Shown here in pieces: positions 33,201 to 45,558 of a DNA stretch of 62,000 nt. The position numbers and the translations under genes are program-made. The notes under the pieces are model-generated. The model worked only from the letters and a program-made list of their open reading frames with translations, was not told the DNA's origin and searched no databases. How positions within the stretch are numbered: position 1 is the first letter of the stretch; each line of letters begins with the position of its first letter. Location of the stretch: positions 147,067,640 to 147,129,639 of the forward strand of contig CM043955.1 in NCBI GenBank assembly GCA_014529385.2. Reading direction: 5' to 3'. This stretch comes from Adiantum capillus-veneris (taxonomy: Eukaryota; Streptophyta; Polypodiopsida; Polypodiales; Pteridaceae).

Positions 33201-34180
33201 TCATCATCCTAATGTTGTATGTTGATGACATGTTGATTGCAAGTGCTAACATGCAGGACATCAAAGACCTAAAAGAGGAGCTGTCCAAATCTTTTTCAAT
33301 GAAAGATTTAGGTGCTGCAAAGAGGATACTTGGTATGAAAATATCAAGGGACAGGACGAAGAAGACAATAAAGCTATCTCAAGAAGATTACATCAAGAAG
33401 GTACTAGAAAGGCTTTCAATGCAAAATGCAAAACCACTTTCTACACCTTTGGCTGGTCATTTTAAACTAACAAAGGATATTTGTCCAAAGACACAAGAGG
33501 AGATAGCCTATATGTCTAAAGTTCCATATGCTGCAGCGGTAGGTTCTCTAATGTATGCTATGGTCTGGACAAGGCCAGACATTGCACATGCAGTGGGAGT
33601 TGTGAGTAGGTTCATGGACAACCCAGGTAAAGAGCATTGGCAAGCTGTGAAGTGGATACTTAGGTATCTAAAAGGGACAACAACAAATGCTTTGTATTTT
33701 GGAGGAACTGATATTTTTCTAGAAGGGTATGCTGATGCAGATATGGCAGGTGACAAAGATACTCGAAGGAGCACTACTGGCTATGTGTTCACGGTTGGAG
33801 GCACAGCAGTAAGCTGGGCTTCAAAGCTGCAGAAAGTGGTTTCACTTTCTACCACGGAAGCAGAGTATGTAGCAATGAAAGAGGCAAGCAAAGAAATTCT
33901 GTGGCTTCACAGATTCTTAAAAGAGCTCGGATTTAAACAAGACAATTGTGTCTTGTACAGTGATAGCCAAAGCGCTATCCATCTTGCGAAGAACTCAGCC
34001 TTTCATTCAAGGACAAAGCACATTGAGGTGAGATATCACTTCATATGCACTCTTTTGGAAGAGGGACAACTAAAGCTAGGAAAGGTGCATACAAGTGAAA
34101 ATCATGCAGACATTTTTACAAAGGTGGTCAACAAGGAGAAGTTGAGCTTTTGCTCATCTTCAATCGGCATTCAAGGATAA
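30299..34180 (+). pseudogene. Ty1/copia gag-pol polyprotein with three in-frame stops
   Basis: One frame of about 1,293 codons from MAEEGKLKIENFNGKNY to a TAA at 34178. Stops are TGA at 30356-30358 and TAG at 30365-30367 (Trp and Gln positions) and TAA at 32765-32767 (in KRAL-stop-NKWVYKL). Domains in order: UBN2-type gag; CCHC knuckle CWNCGKKGHVKKDC; protease WIVDSGASFH; integrase zinc module (WHYRLGHM ... CEDC); integrase core with HSDVWGP and RSDNGGEY; RT with LYVDDM; RNase H with GYADADMAGD, STTEAEYVA and DSQSAIHLAKN. The third integrase catalytic residue, normally Glu in NG(V/I)(S/A)ER, is Lys (AAA, 32036-32038). Encoded functions would be particle formation, reverse transcription and integration, but this copy cannot act autonomously. 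Confidence 0.95.
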
Positions 34181-34227
34181 GAAGCCAGAATGGAAAGCAG
34201 TCACAAGTTTGGTTTGGAGATCAGTCT

Positions 34228-34240
34228 CCAAGTGGGAGAT
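34228..34240 (+). promoter_or_regulatory. copia polypurine tract
   Basis: CCAAGTGGGAGAT directly before the 3' LTR, the plus-strand priming site. Confidence 0.8.
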
Positions 34241-35101
34241 TGTTAAGTATGGAGCCTGATTTACCCTTGTAATTTTCTGTGGTAAAAGCGCACATTTGTA
34301 AGGCCCCCATTATGAGGAGAAGCCATCATGCGTGAAGGAAAATCACTCATCGGAAACCAAAATTTTCATGGACAAGAATCAGGGACAACTTTAAAGGCCT
34401 CGGGGGCGGAGACCCCCGAGACTTTTTTTTTCGCCGGAATATTCTTTTTCGCCGGAATAGTATGGCCGGACGGCGGCCGAAAAGTGGTCGAAAAACAACC
34501 GGTCGGTTGGCCGGTGGCCGGTAGTCAATGGCCGATGGCCGGTGGTCGGAAGTCAATGGCCGGTGGCTTGTGGTCGGAAGTCAATGGCCGGTGGTCGGAA
34601 GTCAATGGCCGGTGGCTTGTGGTCGGAAGTCAATGGCCGGTGGCCGGTGGCCAAATTCAAAAGCGGACTTGTCTTCTCAAGGGCGGCCACACATGGGCGG
34701 ATTGGAGGGTCCGATTTGGACTTATTCGCACGAGGACGGCTACACATGGCTGTCTCTCATAAGAGAGGGCAACCCTTTTGGCCTATAAAAGGAGGCCATT
34801 TCTACACACATTTCATAGTGTGAAGTTGATGCAACAAGGTGAATGTGAGGTGGTGAGAGTGAAGCAAGGCGGGAGCTCCATTAAGGGTATAATCCCTTTG
34901 TAAACTACTTCTTGTTTTGAAGTACTAAAGCCATTGAGTGGCTGCTTTCCCGTGGACGTAGCCCACATTGGGTGAACCACGTATATCGTGTGTACTCTCT
35001 CTCTCTCTCTCTCTACTCTATAATCTCGTGTATATAAATCTGTCTCTCTCCATTAAGTAATCTACTCAATTATCTATTTAGCTACGTCTTATTTCCTAAC
35101 A
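34241..35101 (+). mobile_element. copia 3' LTR with minisatellite expansion
   Basis: 861 bp, 78 bp longer than the 5' LTR. The excess is three extra copies of a roughly 26-bp GTGGTCGGAAGTCAATGGCC unit between about 34545 and 34640, of which the 5' LTR has one. Confidence 0.92.
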
Positions 35102-36360
35102 ATGCGCAGTTAGATTCTTAAAAATAAGATCAATCCACAAATCCATTTTACATCTCAGTTAGGCTACTGGACAGGGGGTTAGAGCTTAGTGGAGTCTAGA
35201 GTTAGTGGAGTGGCTAGATCCTCTCTTAGGAGATTTAGGGAGTTGTGAGTGAGAGTGTTCAAAGAATTTTTGCTCTTCAATTTCTCTAATTTGATTGAGT
35301 ACTGAAATCTCACCCGAAATCCGTCGTGTTTGTTTTGTTTGATTCATTTCCTTATGTTCTTTCATTTCTGTACTTAGGAGTAGGATAAGCAAATCACATT
35401 CCAATCAGATTTGGGGCAAAAGTTAGAGTCAAGAAACCAGAAAACCACAACTTTGGCAAAAAGGCCATAAGACTCTGAAATTTTGAAAATCTGACCAAAC
35501 AGACCTGAAATTGATTCAAATCACAAAGTGGTAGCACCAAACACTGGGAAATACTTGTCAGAGGGAGCAAACCAAATTTCATCAGATTTGGCCCAAGTAC
35601 TACGATCGCAATCGGTGTACCTAAGTGCCAAATTTTGACCAGATTTCATCTGTGGGATCCTCAGGTGTATACAAACATAAAAGTTTAAAGGACCTAGATC
35701 CAGAAACCTCAAAATACCTGTCAAACCATCTGAATACAGATCCAAGTCAAAAACTGCTAAACTGGCATAGAAATTGACTCAGTAGACCAAAACACATCAA
35801 AACTGGGAAGAAACCATACAGAGGGATACCATGTACACAGGACAACCCAAGATAGCATCCAAATCCCAAATCAAGCACCAAAATCAGATCAAACTGACAG
35901 ATTCTGGAAAACAGACAGTTCCAACCAAGAACTGGTAAAAGCTTGACTTTTTAGAGTATGAATACAAAAGTATCAGAGAGGTAGCCTTAAAATAGCCTAG
36001 TGAACAAGCTGGGGAAGTTTCATCTAATTTGGGCTCAGAACTACGATCGCAATCGGTGTACCTTTGTGCCAGATTTGACTCATTTTTTACCTGTTCATAG
36101 ACCTAGACTATTTACATATCAGGAGTTGTCAAAACCCAAATTGGACATACTGCCAACAATCTGCAAGCAAAATTGTGTTGAAGTCATTGTGAAAGTGTTG
36201 AATCTGCTGACAGTTGGAATAACACAGTGATCTCATAGCCAACAAGTGTATTCATTTGCAGAGACCGATCAAGTAACAATCCATGCAGTCGCGGGAGTTG
36301 GAAGATCACTCCATCTCCAGGTAAGAGGTTTGGATTGAGTCAGTAAATCCCACTTTCTTC
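35102..36360 (+). other. gypsy untranslated leader, resumed after the copia insertion
   Basis: Non-coding. Contains two copies of a near-palindromic motif, CGATCGCAATCG, at 35603-35614 and 36044-36055, each within (G)AACTACG...GGTGTACC context. The same motif recurs four times at 57.8-58.9 kb. Excluding the copia, the leader is about 1.3 kb. Confidence 0.6.
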
Positions 36361-37427
36361 ATGTTTTTGAGATCGGGAAAACAAATCAATATCCAACACC
36401 GAAATTTAGCGGATCAAGCAAGTGTTTTATCAACAGAGGAGAGTGTAAACCAAGGTGTAGTACGACCGTTAGAGCCGATCCTTGAAGAAGGCATCTCCGA
36501 TACTTCTTCAGAGAGATCTTACGAGTATTTCACGGAACACTTGGGACATTTAAAACTAAATGGAAGTGAAAACATGGCAGCAGGACCATCAGACCCTTCG
36601 GCCACAATGAAGCTATTGTTCATCAAGTATCAATATGACAACAAGCAAGGTGCCAAGATATACAAAGATGGTATGGACCGCTATTGTGTGAAAATAGAAG
36701 ATAGACCAAGTGAGTTCAGGGACTTAGTGCCTGTGAGCTATAGCGGAGATAGGTACCTAGATGACGAGGGTATCATGTACTTGGTAGTCCTGAATCCTAA
36801 CATTGTAGACAAGTGGGGATTGATGGGCACGAAAGCCAAATAGATGAGGAACATGAGGAGAAGGCGCCAACAATAAGCTTCCCTAATGCGAGGTTAAGGT
36901 GAGAAAATGAAACTTTGACAGTCAACACGGATAATGTCTACTTGGGGTTATACAAGTATAATAATGGAGAGCAAGATCTCTATTATAGATGCGAGGAACC
37001 CTACGTTGAAGAGATGACTGAACGGAAAAGACTTTATGTCTTCACCTACACAAAGGGAGCAGAAACGAAAATCGCCGCATACGACAAGTATGGAAGACGA
37101 TACGCAGCAATCGATAAAAAGGAGTTAAAAGGATATACGTACTTTGGGGGACCATTCCATCAGTATTATGTCACTCCAAGCCCACTAAGACCAGCACCTA
37201 TAACTGTCATACCAGACCCGATGGCAACAGGTGGAGAGAGGACTCATGTAGTTGATTCTTTCAGTCGACCTCAGTATTCTATGTCAAGTCCCATGGGAAC
37301 GTTACATTCCAGAGAATCAATGGCTACGAATCGAGGTAGTGCGGTTCCTATCTCTACACATACTGCAGTAGGTCCGACATTTGTAGCCACACCATCACAT
37401 TTCCTCCTAGTAGTAGATTCGAGGTAG
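36361..37427 (+). pseudogene. gypsy gag, N-terminal part (two ORFs)
   Basis: First ORF 36361-36843 starts MFLRSGKQ, like the LRSGK starts of plant gypsy gag proteins, and includes an acidic stretch. A stop at 36841 and a gap separate it from the second ORF (36915-37427), which has Tyr/Lys-rich text (GLYKYNNGEQDLYYRCEE) and a Ser/Thr/Pro-rich end. I do not recognise a named domain in this part; the long N-terminal extension before the capsid-like region is unusual. Confidence 0.55.
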
Positions 37428-38095
37428 GGGAGCCAACGAGAGCAACCCACGACATTCATGATGCACGAGAACGATTAATTCGAGACACGGGAGCAATGAG
37501 GCTGGTCGTAGACCATAGATGGATTAGGCCATCCCAAGTAGCGAAGTGCATGCCGAAGAAGTATAGTGGATCAGGGGATCCATATGCCCATGTATCGCTC
37601 CTCAAGCAAGTCTTAAGAGCATAGTAGATCACTGATTTCCATACTCAATACGAGGGATTCGGGCTGACCTTGGAAGGGACGACCTTAACATGGTTTCAAC
37701 CTTTGAACCCCGAAACTTGTCCAAATATTAAACATGTATTGCGAGAGTTCACGGAAGAATTCTCAAAACGGGGTATAAAGCATAATATTGTATCACAGAT
37801 ATATGCTTTTAAACAAAGGGAGAACGAAAAAGTGAAGGAATCATCCTTGAGACTCAAGCAATACATTGAGAGGTGCCCGAGAAGAGAATTACCGCAGGAC
37901 GAGAGATTGTCTGTGCTCTTCATGGAAGGACTTAGGAACAAAACCTTGAAAAAGGACCTTCACTTGAAGGCCTGCAGCACATTTGAATAGGCTACAAGGG
38001 AAGCGTTATATCTTGTTGATAACTGCAAAGCATATGGGGAAGTGTCAGAGGATACTAATTCAGTAACTAGTGTCTCTTCATCTATTTAGAGCGAA
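37428..38095 (+). pseudogene. gypsy gag, capsid-like region
   Basis: In another frame from the previous ORF: WIRPSQVAKCMPKKYSGSGD, then two stops near 37623, then FGLTLEGTTLTWFQPL, REFTEEFSKRGIKHN and FMEGLRNKTLKKDLHLKA. This is the retrotransposon gag core (PKxxG-xxDP ... L-G-A-WF ... ). A TAG at 37988 interrupts it before the zinc knuckles. Confidence 0.75.
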
Positions 38096-38199
38096 CCCTC
38101 TACCAAGAAAGATACTCAAGCTTCCTTGATGCCGACAGCTGACCAAATGATAGAGGAGGTAACGAAGAGAATGCAGCAACATATGAGATCAAAGCCGGT

Positions 38200-38973
38200 G
38201 ATGAGACAGTCTCAGACAAGGAAATGTGACATATGTGGGGGGGATCACCCAACGTCGTGGTGCACACAACAGCAAAAAGCACCAGTTGCGAATGGACGAT
38301 GAAACGGTGTGCCATAGAGCAAAAATGGACAAATCATGGCACGGAAGAGTGTTTTTACAAAAAAAACTATGTGAGGAAAAGGTCGTATGGACCTCCAATA
38401 GGACCACCCCATCCACCTCCTCCAAGATATCAAGTTGGACCAAATATGAATATGGTAGCAGGAGCAGACAGACCTCAACTTGTGTTGGGTCAACAACCTC
38501 CATTACCACAAGAAAATAGAGCCATGATTAGGTATGCTCAACCTTGTGAATCATCACCAGGAAAAAATAGTACACTTCAAGTTTCCTATTATGAGGAACC
38601 AAATGCGCCTTACGTAACAGAACCTGAATCAAAAATGCACGCAGATGAAGCCTATCAACCATGGGGAAATAGCAAGGGTATGGAACCACCAACGTATGTA
38701 GCACAACCTTCAAGAGATCAATATTTGGTGGACGAAAGAACACTAATGTTCATTGTGAACCAGAACTACAAACCAAGAGGATATCCTAATAAGGCAGGAC
38801 AACCTATGGGACCACCAAATGGACAGTGCTATAACTGTGGAAGTATAGATCATTGGGAGCGTAGCTGCCTTTTCAAAGGCAAAAGAGTGAAAATTTTTGG
38901 GTTTTGTGATGGATGTGGTGTGAATCACATACTGCCAGATTGCCCAAGGAATCTGGACAACAAGGGAAAATAA
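38200..38973 (+). pseudogene. gypsy gag, multiple zinc-knuckle region
   Basis: At least three Cys/His clusters: CDICGGDHPTSWC (38228, out of frame with the rest), CYNCGSIDHWERSC (38829) and CDGCGVNHILPDC (38905). They are separated by a Pro-rich spacer (PPHPPPPRYQ). Two have C-x2-C-x3-H-x4-C spacing rather than the standard x4. The role is nucleic-acid binding in the particle. Confidence 0.7.
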
Positions 38974-39843
38974 ACTATAAATATTGTCGGGGTGTTACCA
39001 AGTGCAAGCAGTGGATCAAAAACCGATCCCATGATCCAAATCAATGCGATAACCAGAGCCCAAGCCAAGGACTTAGAGAAAAACAAGCCATTGGAAGAAA
39101 AGGTCGAGTTGCCAATACCCACAGAAAATGAGAGTTTATCTGTGAGAACCCAGCGAAAATCTTGGAAGGCGAAACGAGACTGAATGAAAACAAGAAGGTT
39201 GAAAACCCAAATTTCCACGCAAAACAAATTACATGAAACGAAAGAGCAAGTGAAACAAGAGAGAGATAGTAAAACTGCTGAGGATAACAACAAGACGAGG
39301 AAAGCGTCCTCAGGAGGATCAGTCTTGGTTGAGAAAGTGCTAGAGCCTTTAGATGCTCTATTACAAGCGTACGAAGCAAGGCTAAAAACAAACCAAACCT
39401 TAGAGCAGAGATGGTTGACTTATCCTCAACCAGAAGTGGAAACAAAGCGTTTGGAAATATGTAAACACCTCATTGAAACAGCGCAGGCATTGATGGAACC
39501 TAAGGAGGTTAGAACCCTAGAACAAGAAGTGCTGATTCACAAAGAGCGAGAAAAACTAAAAATCAATGAACCAGAACAAATAAACGGACCCAGGCCTGGA
39601 ATGATATTGTCATTGGATCCCCAAGTGGTGCCGAACACCACTGATGATGCTAAGTCAAAGACTATAATGCCAATTCCAGAAGTTGAAGAACCATGGCCAC
39701 AACACGTATGGAAAACCATTAGAAATAGAAGAACGGAAGCGCGACGTTACAGTCTGCTCCAATTCTTGAGATTAACTTGGACAACGGATTTTATCCAGGA
39801 GATATACAATCGTTGTATGGAGACACGAGAACGGAGGTTTTGA
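38974..39843 (+). pseudogene. gypsy gag-protease spacer ORF
   Basis: Charged, Lys/Glu-rich and probably helical, open from 39184 to 39843 after a TGA at 39181. No catalytic motif was found. It overlaps the protease frame by about 60 bp, consistent with an old frameshift. Confidence 0.45.
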
Positions 39844-40580
39844 TGGAAATCAAAGCTCAATCCTTGAAAACCCTGCCTTCATTTATAGGTGAACACGAGG
39901 CACAATCGGAGATAAGGGTAGTTCCATCCCAGATGAGAACTATTCCACAAATGATTGACTCAAAAAGTCTTCAAGAGATGCTGTCGACACCTATAACATG
40001 CACAATCACACTGTCAGAACTCTTGAGAGTCATACCACACTTATGGGAAGACATGGGGAAACATTTGGAGAACAAAGGAGTAAAGATTCCTCTTCATACA
40101 AACCCTACGGGAGAAGAAAACAAACGGGAAGGTCAACCCAAAGCCCAACCAGTGCCCATAAACAAGGTCGGAGATTACTGTGAAGGTGAGGAAGGTAATA
40201 CAACCTTACCCGTTGAATATCAGGATATAAAAATGATAGCTATCCTAGACAGTGGAGCGGGAGTTGTGATTGCTACAAAGCAAATCTGGGAGAAATGGGG
40301 CCGTCCAGCTCTCAGAACGACGAGAATGAAACTTCAACTCGCAGATGCGTATGTAGAGAGACCATTAGGAATCTTGGACCAAATAGTTTTAACTTCGTGT
40401 GGAATTAACTATGAGCACACCGTTGCTGTGGTGGATTTCGGGAAAACGAACAACTTTGATATTATTTTGGGGCGACCTTTTATGCGTCAACTCAAAATGA
40501 TACAAGATTGGGGGTACGACCAAATTTACCTAAGGCAAGAAGAGCTAATAATGAAAATCAACATGAAGGATCACAGCTAG
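39777..40580 (+). pseudogene. gypsy aspartic protease (retropepsin)
   Basis: Contains the active-site motif ILDSGAGVVIATK (about 40243) and the C-terminal IILGRPFMRQLK (about 40462), with QLADAYVERPLGI between them, the usual plant gypsy retropepsin pattern. It would process the polyprotein. Open for 267 codons, but separated by a stop and frame changes from gag and from RT. Confidence 0.85.
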
Positions 40581-40676
40581 AGAGACGTTGCAAAAACACT
40601 AGTGCAAGAATTTAATTCAACCACAATAAATGAAAAATAAATACGTGCATGGATTCAAACGAAAGCACATGTCTGG

Positions 40677-41149
40677 ATGTGTGGAGCATCTGATTGTGGA
40701 GACATAATCAAAGAGGAATACGTATTGGAAAGATCCGTAGAAGACGAGGCTTATCTCCCAGAACCTTTCCCTGAACATTTATTTGAGCTATTTGGGTGGA
40801 CTCAAATATTGTCAACCTTGGATGTATGTGTTAACGAATGTACACCTACAAAATTTTGTGACGAAGAAGGATACGACCTAGTAACGTTGCAAATGGCTAG
40901 CTCCATCCTTGAGTCAGGATCAGAGAGCGAGGAACAAGAAGAACCACCATGTGAGACTGAGTGTAAAAGAATAATTGATGAGATATATGTAGTGAACGAT
41001 AGGAATCGAACAGAGGAGGAATTCATAGATTCACTAAGCATTGACCTTCCATCACTGGGTGATGAAATCCAAATGATAGATGCTGATGACGAAAGATCAA
41101 GTGGATCAGAGACAAATAGGAAATACAGGTTGAGACAGGACAGGTTTTA
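40677..41149 (+). pseudogene. acidic protease-RT linker, interrupted by the nested element
   Basis: Acidic region (ESGSESEEQEEPPCE) ending at the insertion point after RKYRLRQDRF. The same frame resumes at 52120 past the second TTTTA copy. No domain recognised. Codons past 41150 in this frame belong to the inserted LTR. Confidence 0.6.
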
Positions 41150-41156
41150 TGAGAGG

Positions 41157-41640
41157 TCCATACCCAGACTCGTCTCACCTCCCTCAGTCCTCCAGACCGT
41201 TCCAAGGAATGACGTAGATCTATCTGCAGGTATCCCTCCCACTTGGGACCGACATTCAGACAGGACTCCGGCCTATCTCGAATGCCAACCCAAGGGGGTA
41301 CAATCTGCTCTGATACCACTTGTGAGGACCATACCCAGACTTGACCATACTCACCTCCCTTAGTCCTCCAGACCGTTCCATGGAATGACGTAGATCTATC
41401 TGCAGGTATCCCTCCCACTTGGGACCTACACTCAGATAGGACTACAACCTATCTCGAATGCCAACCCAATGTGAGGGCCATACCCAGACTCGACCCTACT
41501 CAACTCCCTCAGTCCTCCAGACTGTTCAAGGGAATGACGTAGATCTATCTGCAGGTATCCCTCCCACTTGGGACGGACACTCAGACAGGACTCCGGCCTA
41601 TCTCGATTGCCAACCCAAGGGGGTACATCCCTTCATTCAA
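41157..41640. repeat. iterated LTR-terminal unit, left LTR
   Basis: CCATACCCAG recurs at 41159, 41329 and 41478; units share TGACGTAGATCTATCTGCAG and ATCCCTCCCACTTGGGAC. Between the first and second units lies GCTCTGATACCA (41307-41318), the reverse complement of a PBS, although this is inside the LTR. Confidence 0.85.
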
Positions 41641-42880
41641 TGATTCTATCTGTTTCTCATAACCAATCTGTCCTTGACAGCTTTCCGCACCCAAAATCGT
41701 GGTCCTTAGTCTTGATTCTCTTGATCTTTTAACTTGAGGATCTGCTCTTGCTTTCTTGTTCTCCCTTGGTTCATGGCGATAACCCCTTTTTCCTGACAAG
41801 CAGGCACGGAATTTATCACTTTCCCCTAAGAAGAGGGATCTTGCAATCCTACCTGGTCTCGCTCGTCCCCGATTACCCATTTTTATTCCACGTAGTCCTA
41901 GCGTTTAACATAAAAGTTTTGAATCAACATCCGGCCATCTGACCCCCCGGATCCGCCCACCCACCGAACCATTTCATGAAAATCCCTTCCCGACTACTAC
42001 GAAATCAGGAAGACAACAGTCTATCAGACATCATCAAACAACAAGCACCATGCAATCTGTTGCATACCCTCGTTCAAGGAAATTCATCTGGTTGTTCCCA
42101 CCAGATCTTTATTTAGAAACTTTTAATTCATTTTCTTTCCTTTATTTGCTATAATTAGCTTGTAACTAGTTTTATTACTAATCATGCAACACCTTTAGTT
42201 TCAACCAATTCATCTTGCCTCCCCATTCAGGCCAAGATAATCGGTTACAGCCATCAAAATGGCAACACCTTCACAATATTTCCAGAATTAAGTGTTTAGG
42301 AAAGGCTTATCAAGTAATTTAATCATTCCTTCCTAAGCATTTTATTTCGAGAGGTATAGCACCATCTGGTGACAGATGCACAGGATAGCCCCTATATTCC
42401 TAGCCTTTCCAGTTCCTTTTTAAGCAACCAAGTCGAACAAATTTCCTTAATTAAATTCATATCATCCTCCCTGAGTATAACCTTCTCATACAACCATTGG
42501 CATCAGATAAAACAAACCCATTCATCCCTTATCCCTGGGACATGAATGACCTAGGTATAACAACATGCCGGTTACACTGTCCTAGCCGAAAAGAGCCAAT
42601 CTCCGACAAGTTCCCCAAGAGAATCCTCTTAATAGGCCGGCCTTTAAATCAAATTGACCCCAAGAAGATCCCTCTTGGTTCTCGGTCATTTCCAGACAAT
42701 CTTCAAAACTCCTAGTTAAATCTATGTTTTGCTCACCTCTCGAGATTCCTTTTTAACTCCTAGTTGGTAATTTCCAGGTTCATTCATTTATCAACCTTAA
42801 TTCCTACTTTCATTAATTATCTACCAGCCAAGTTTATTTAGAAAATACAAACGAGTTTTTTTTCCATAGGCATGTGATGG

Positions 42881-43108
42881 TTAATGTCTCTTTGGAAATG
42901 CCAACTTTTTAAGTTCAATCCCCGTTTTGTCGATTCCCAATTTTTTTACAATACTTTGCCATCCATGGGGCATCTCCATGGAAGCTTGTAGAGTTTTCGG
43001 TTCAAACAACACGGAGCTCAATTCCGCGAAGTTATCCCCTATCTCCCCCATCCCGTATTTCCCAACAAACTTGAAATTGAAATCTTTAGATATACTCTTC
43101 AATACCAA
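42881..43108 (-). other. 75-codon LTR ORF, left copy
   Basis: Starts MVLKSISKDFNFKFVGKYGM and ends KKLAFPKRH. The ORF is retained with few changes in the right LTR (50350-50123). No known domain. Confidence 0.4.
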
Positions 43109-43199
43109 AAATTGAACTACTTCTATCGAGCTTAGACAACTACTCTTTTCTTATGGTACCTAACTTTCCATTTTAGGAAGCTAGAAGGCTATCCTATAA

Positions 43200-44010
43200 T
43201 TTATGAGTTTTCGAGTTTTCCATTAAAGCTTAAACCTAAAATACAAGGTAGTCACTAAAGCTTACACCTAAGTGCAAAGTTACCATTAATGCTTAGCTTA
43301 CGAGAGCAAATCTACCTTTGGAGCTTAACTTTATGACTCATAGATGCTCTCATCACTTGACCCTAATTGCGAGGTTTCCATTAAAGCTTAAAACCTAAAA
43401 ATGCAAGGTAATCACTAAAGCTTACTTCTAAGTGCAAAGTTACCATTAAAGCTTAGCTTACAAGTGCAAATCTACCTTTGAAGCTTAACTTTATGATGCG
43501 TAGATACGCTTATCACTTAACCCTAATTGCAAGGTTTCCATCATAGCTTGAAACCTAAAAATGCAAGGTAATCACTAAAGCTTGCATCTAAGAGCAAAGT
43601 TACCATTAAAGCTTAGCTTACGAGTGCAAATCTACCTTTGAAGCTTAACGTTATGATGCATAGATACTCTTATCACTTACCCTAATTGTAAGGTTTCCAT
43701 TAAAGCTTAAAACCTAAAAATGCAAGGTAATCGCTAAAGCTTACATCTAAGAGCAAAGTTACCATTAAAGCTTAGCTTACGAATTCAAATCTACCTTTGA
43801 AGCTTAGCTTTATGATGCATAGATACTCTTATTATGTACCCTAATTGCAAGGTTTCCATTAAAGCTTAAAACCTAAAAATGCAAGGTAATCGCTAAAGCT
43901 TACATCTAAGAACAATTACATTAAAGCTTAGCTTACGAATGCAAATCTACCTTTGAAGATTAGTTTTACCCTAATGCATTCATTCCATTAAAGCTTTAAA
44001 ACGAAAATGA
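43200..44010. repeat. 159-bp tandem array in left LTR
   Basis: ATGCAAGGTA markers at 43401, 43561, 43720 and 43879; units carry ACCATTAAAGCTTAGCTTAC and AAATCTACCTTTGAAGCTTA. The array is matched at 50455-51280 in the right LTR. Confidence 0.9.
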
Positions 44011-44811
44011 TGCACACAAACATTTTTAGTATTAAAACACATTTAGTTAAACCTACTAGAAATGAAGATAACATCCTCTGAGCAAGAGGGATGTGGGGTT
44101 GAAGTCCTTCTTGAAGAGATGTGAGGCTCAAGGAGGAAGGAAGGGATTTATGGTGAAGAGGAAGGAGAGGGGAGCTTCTTCACAAAACCCTCAAGGGTTT
44201 TGGCCTTCAAGAGAGCAAGAGAGTTGAGGGTTTTGCCTTCAAGAGAGGGAGAGAGCAAGAGTAAGGTTTAATGGAAACCTTGAGTTACTTAAGCATACTC
44301 TTGAGCATGGCAAGTATGCAAGTAGCTTAGCAATATGTCTATGAAAAAATACAAAGGAGAGGGAGTGCTTATATAGGAAAAAGGTGTGTGTAATTCTCTT
44401 CTCAATTCCTATTGGACCCTAATTTCTCTTCTCGATTCTTATTGGACCCCAATTCTCCTCTAAATTCTTATTGGACCCCAAATTCTCTTCTCAAATGCTA
44501 TTGGACCCCAATTTTCTTCTTAGTTCTTATCTCTTAACTTTACCTTTCAATTAAGTTAGTCCCTTTTTCTCCTAGTTCTCGATCTAGATCAGTTCCCACG
44601 CGGATTTTCACAAGGAAGTATAAAAATAATCTTAATCTTTTTGGAAAAATATAGGGACGACGTAATTTCTTATCCAAAAGATCCATGTCTTTTCATTCTG
44701 GAGTAAAGTCTCATTGTCCGTATAACTTCTTTGTCGGTCTTACTTTTTCTAAATTATTTTCTAGGCCGATAATTTTTTGAATGGCTGCAGGGTTTAGGGA
44801 GGGACCTTACA

Positions 44812-45558
44812 AACTCCCCAACAAAAAGAAAGAGCTGTCCTCAGCTCGGGACATGCTTTAGAGAGTAGACTGACTCCATTTTTGATCAACTTATGATTGA
44901 GGATGGTCAATAAATTTAGGGTATCTAGATTAAAGGACAGCTGGTATGGACCTTGAATAATACAGTTCTCTTCCATTTTTAGCGCTGACTCAAAAGTGTT
45001 AATCATAAAGAAGACTTAATGACTTGGGGTTACTTTAATTACTGAGTGTGATCTTACTGAACTAGGTATTTTTCCTTTGGTGTGATCAGATTGTGTTTCT
45101 CTTGTGAGGATTGAAGATCATTTCTTCACTTCGCCCTCTATCTAGTCTCAATATGCTTTGTAAAAATCTTACCATTCTTATCTAGACTTTAACTTTTTCC
45201 GTTTTAAGCGTTGACTCATTTCACTATTAATATCATCCAGCTGATACCATGTTCTTGACAGTTAAAGGATTTCATACTGATCTTTCAATTAAATCTTACA
45301 ATATCTCCTCCCGTGTGTATCCAATTTTTATTTCCTCCATCCTTTTTTTTTCTCTTTTGTCTATAGCTTACTGTCTCATCTTTCCCTTGGTAATCAGATA
45401 TTTCATGTATCATAAGAATTAGACTTGTAAAAAACCATAGACGATTTGAATCTCAAAAGAATTGACTTGCTAGAGATTCTTGAATTCCATAAATATGATG
45501 ATTGATTACATCCGCATAAAAATTACATAAAAAGTACCATCGATATCTTGAAGAATAA
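44812..45558. other. internal region next to the PPT, non-coding
   Basis: Begins AACTCCCCAACAAAAAG, which on the minus strand is a purine-rich PPT adjoining the LTR. Otherwise no coding motif. Confidence 0.5.

Larger units (their letters stand above)
29443..35101 (+). mobile_element. full-length Ty1/copia element inserted in the gypsy leader
   Basis: LTRs at 29443-30225 (783 bp) and 34241-35101 (861 bp), both TGTTAAG...CCTAACA. Flanks GTGCG (29438-29442) and ATGCG (35102-35106) form a near-perfect 5-bp target duplication. PBS TGGTATCAGAGC is at 30228-30239 and PPT CCAAGTGGGAGAT at 34228-34240. Domain order is gag-protease-integrase-RT-RNase H, the copia order; the RNase H text is Tork-like. 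It is recent in that the coding frame is continuous apart from three stops. Confidence 0.95.
41150..44811 (-). mobile_element. nested element LTR, left copy
   Basis: 3662 bp. On the minus strand it has TATATAAGC near 44375-44370 as TATA box, a 159-bp tandem array and a 75-codon ORF, and ends in three iterations of a 149-170 bp unit. It lacks about 75 bp present at 49663-49733 in the other LTR and has smaller deletions near 43915-43985. Confidence 0.9.

Noticed and set aside
41581-41942. ORFs in the first kilobase of the nested element's LTRs
   Set aside because: Not preserved in both LTRs to the same extent as the 75-codon ORF, and overlapping the tandem units.
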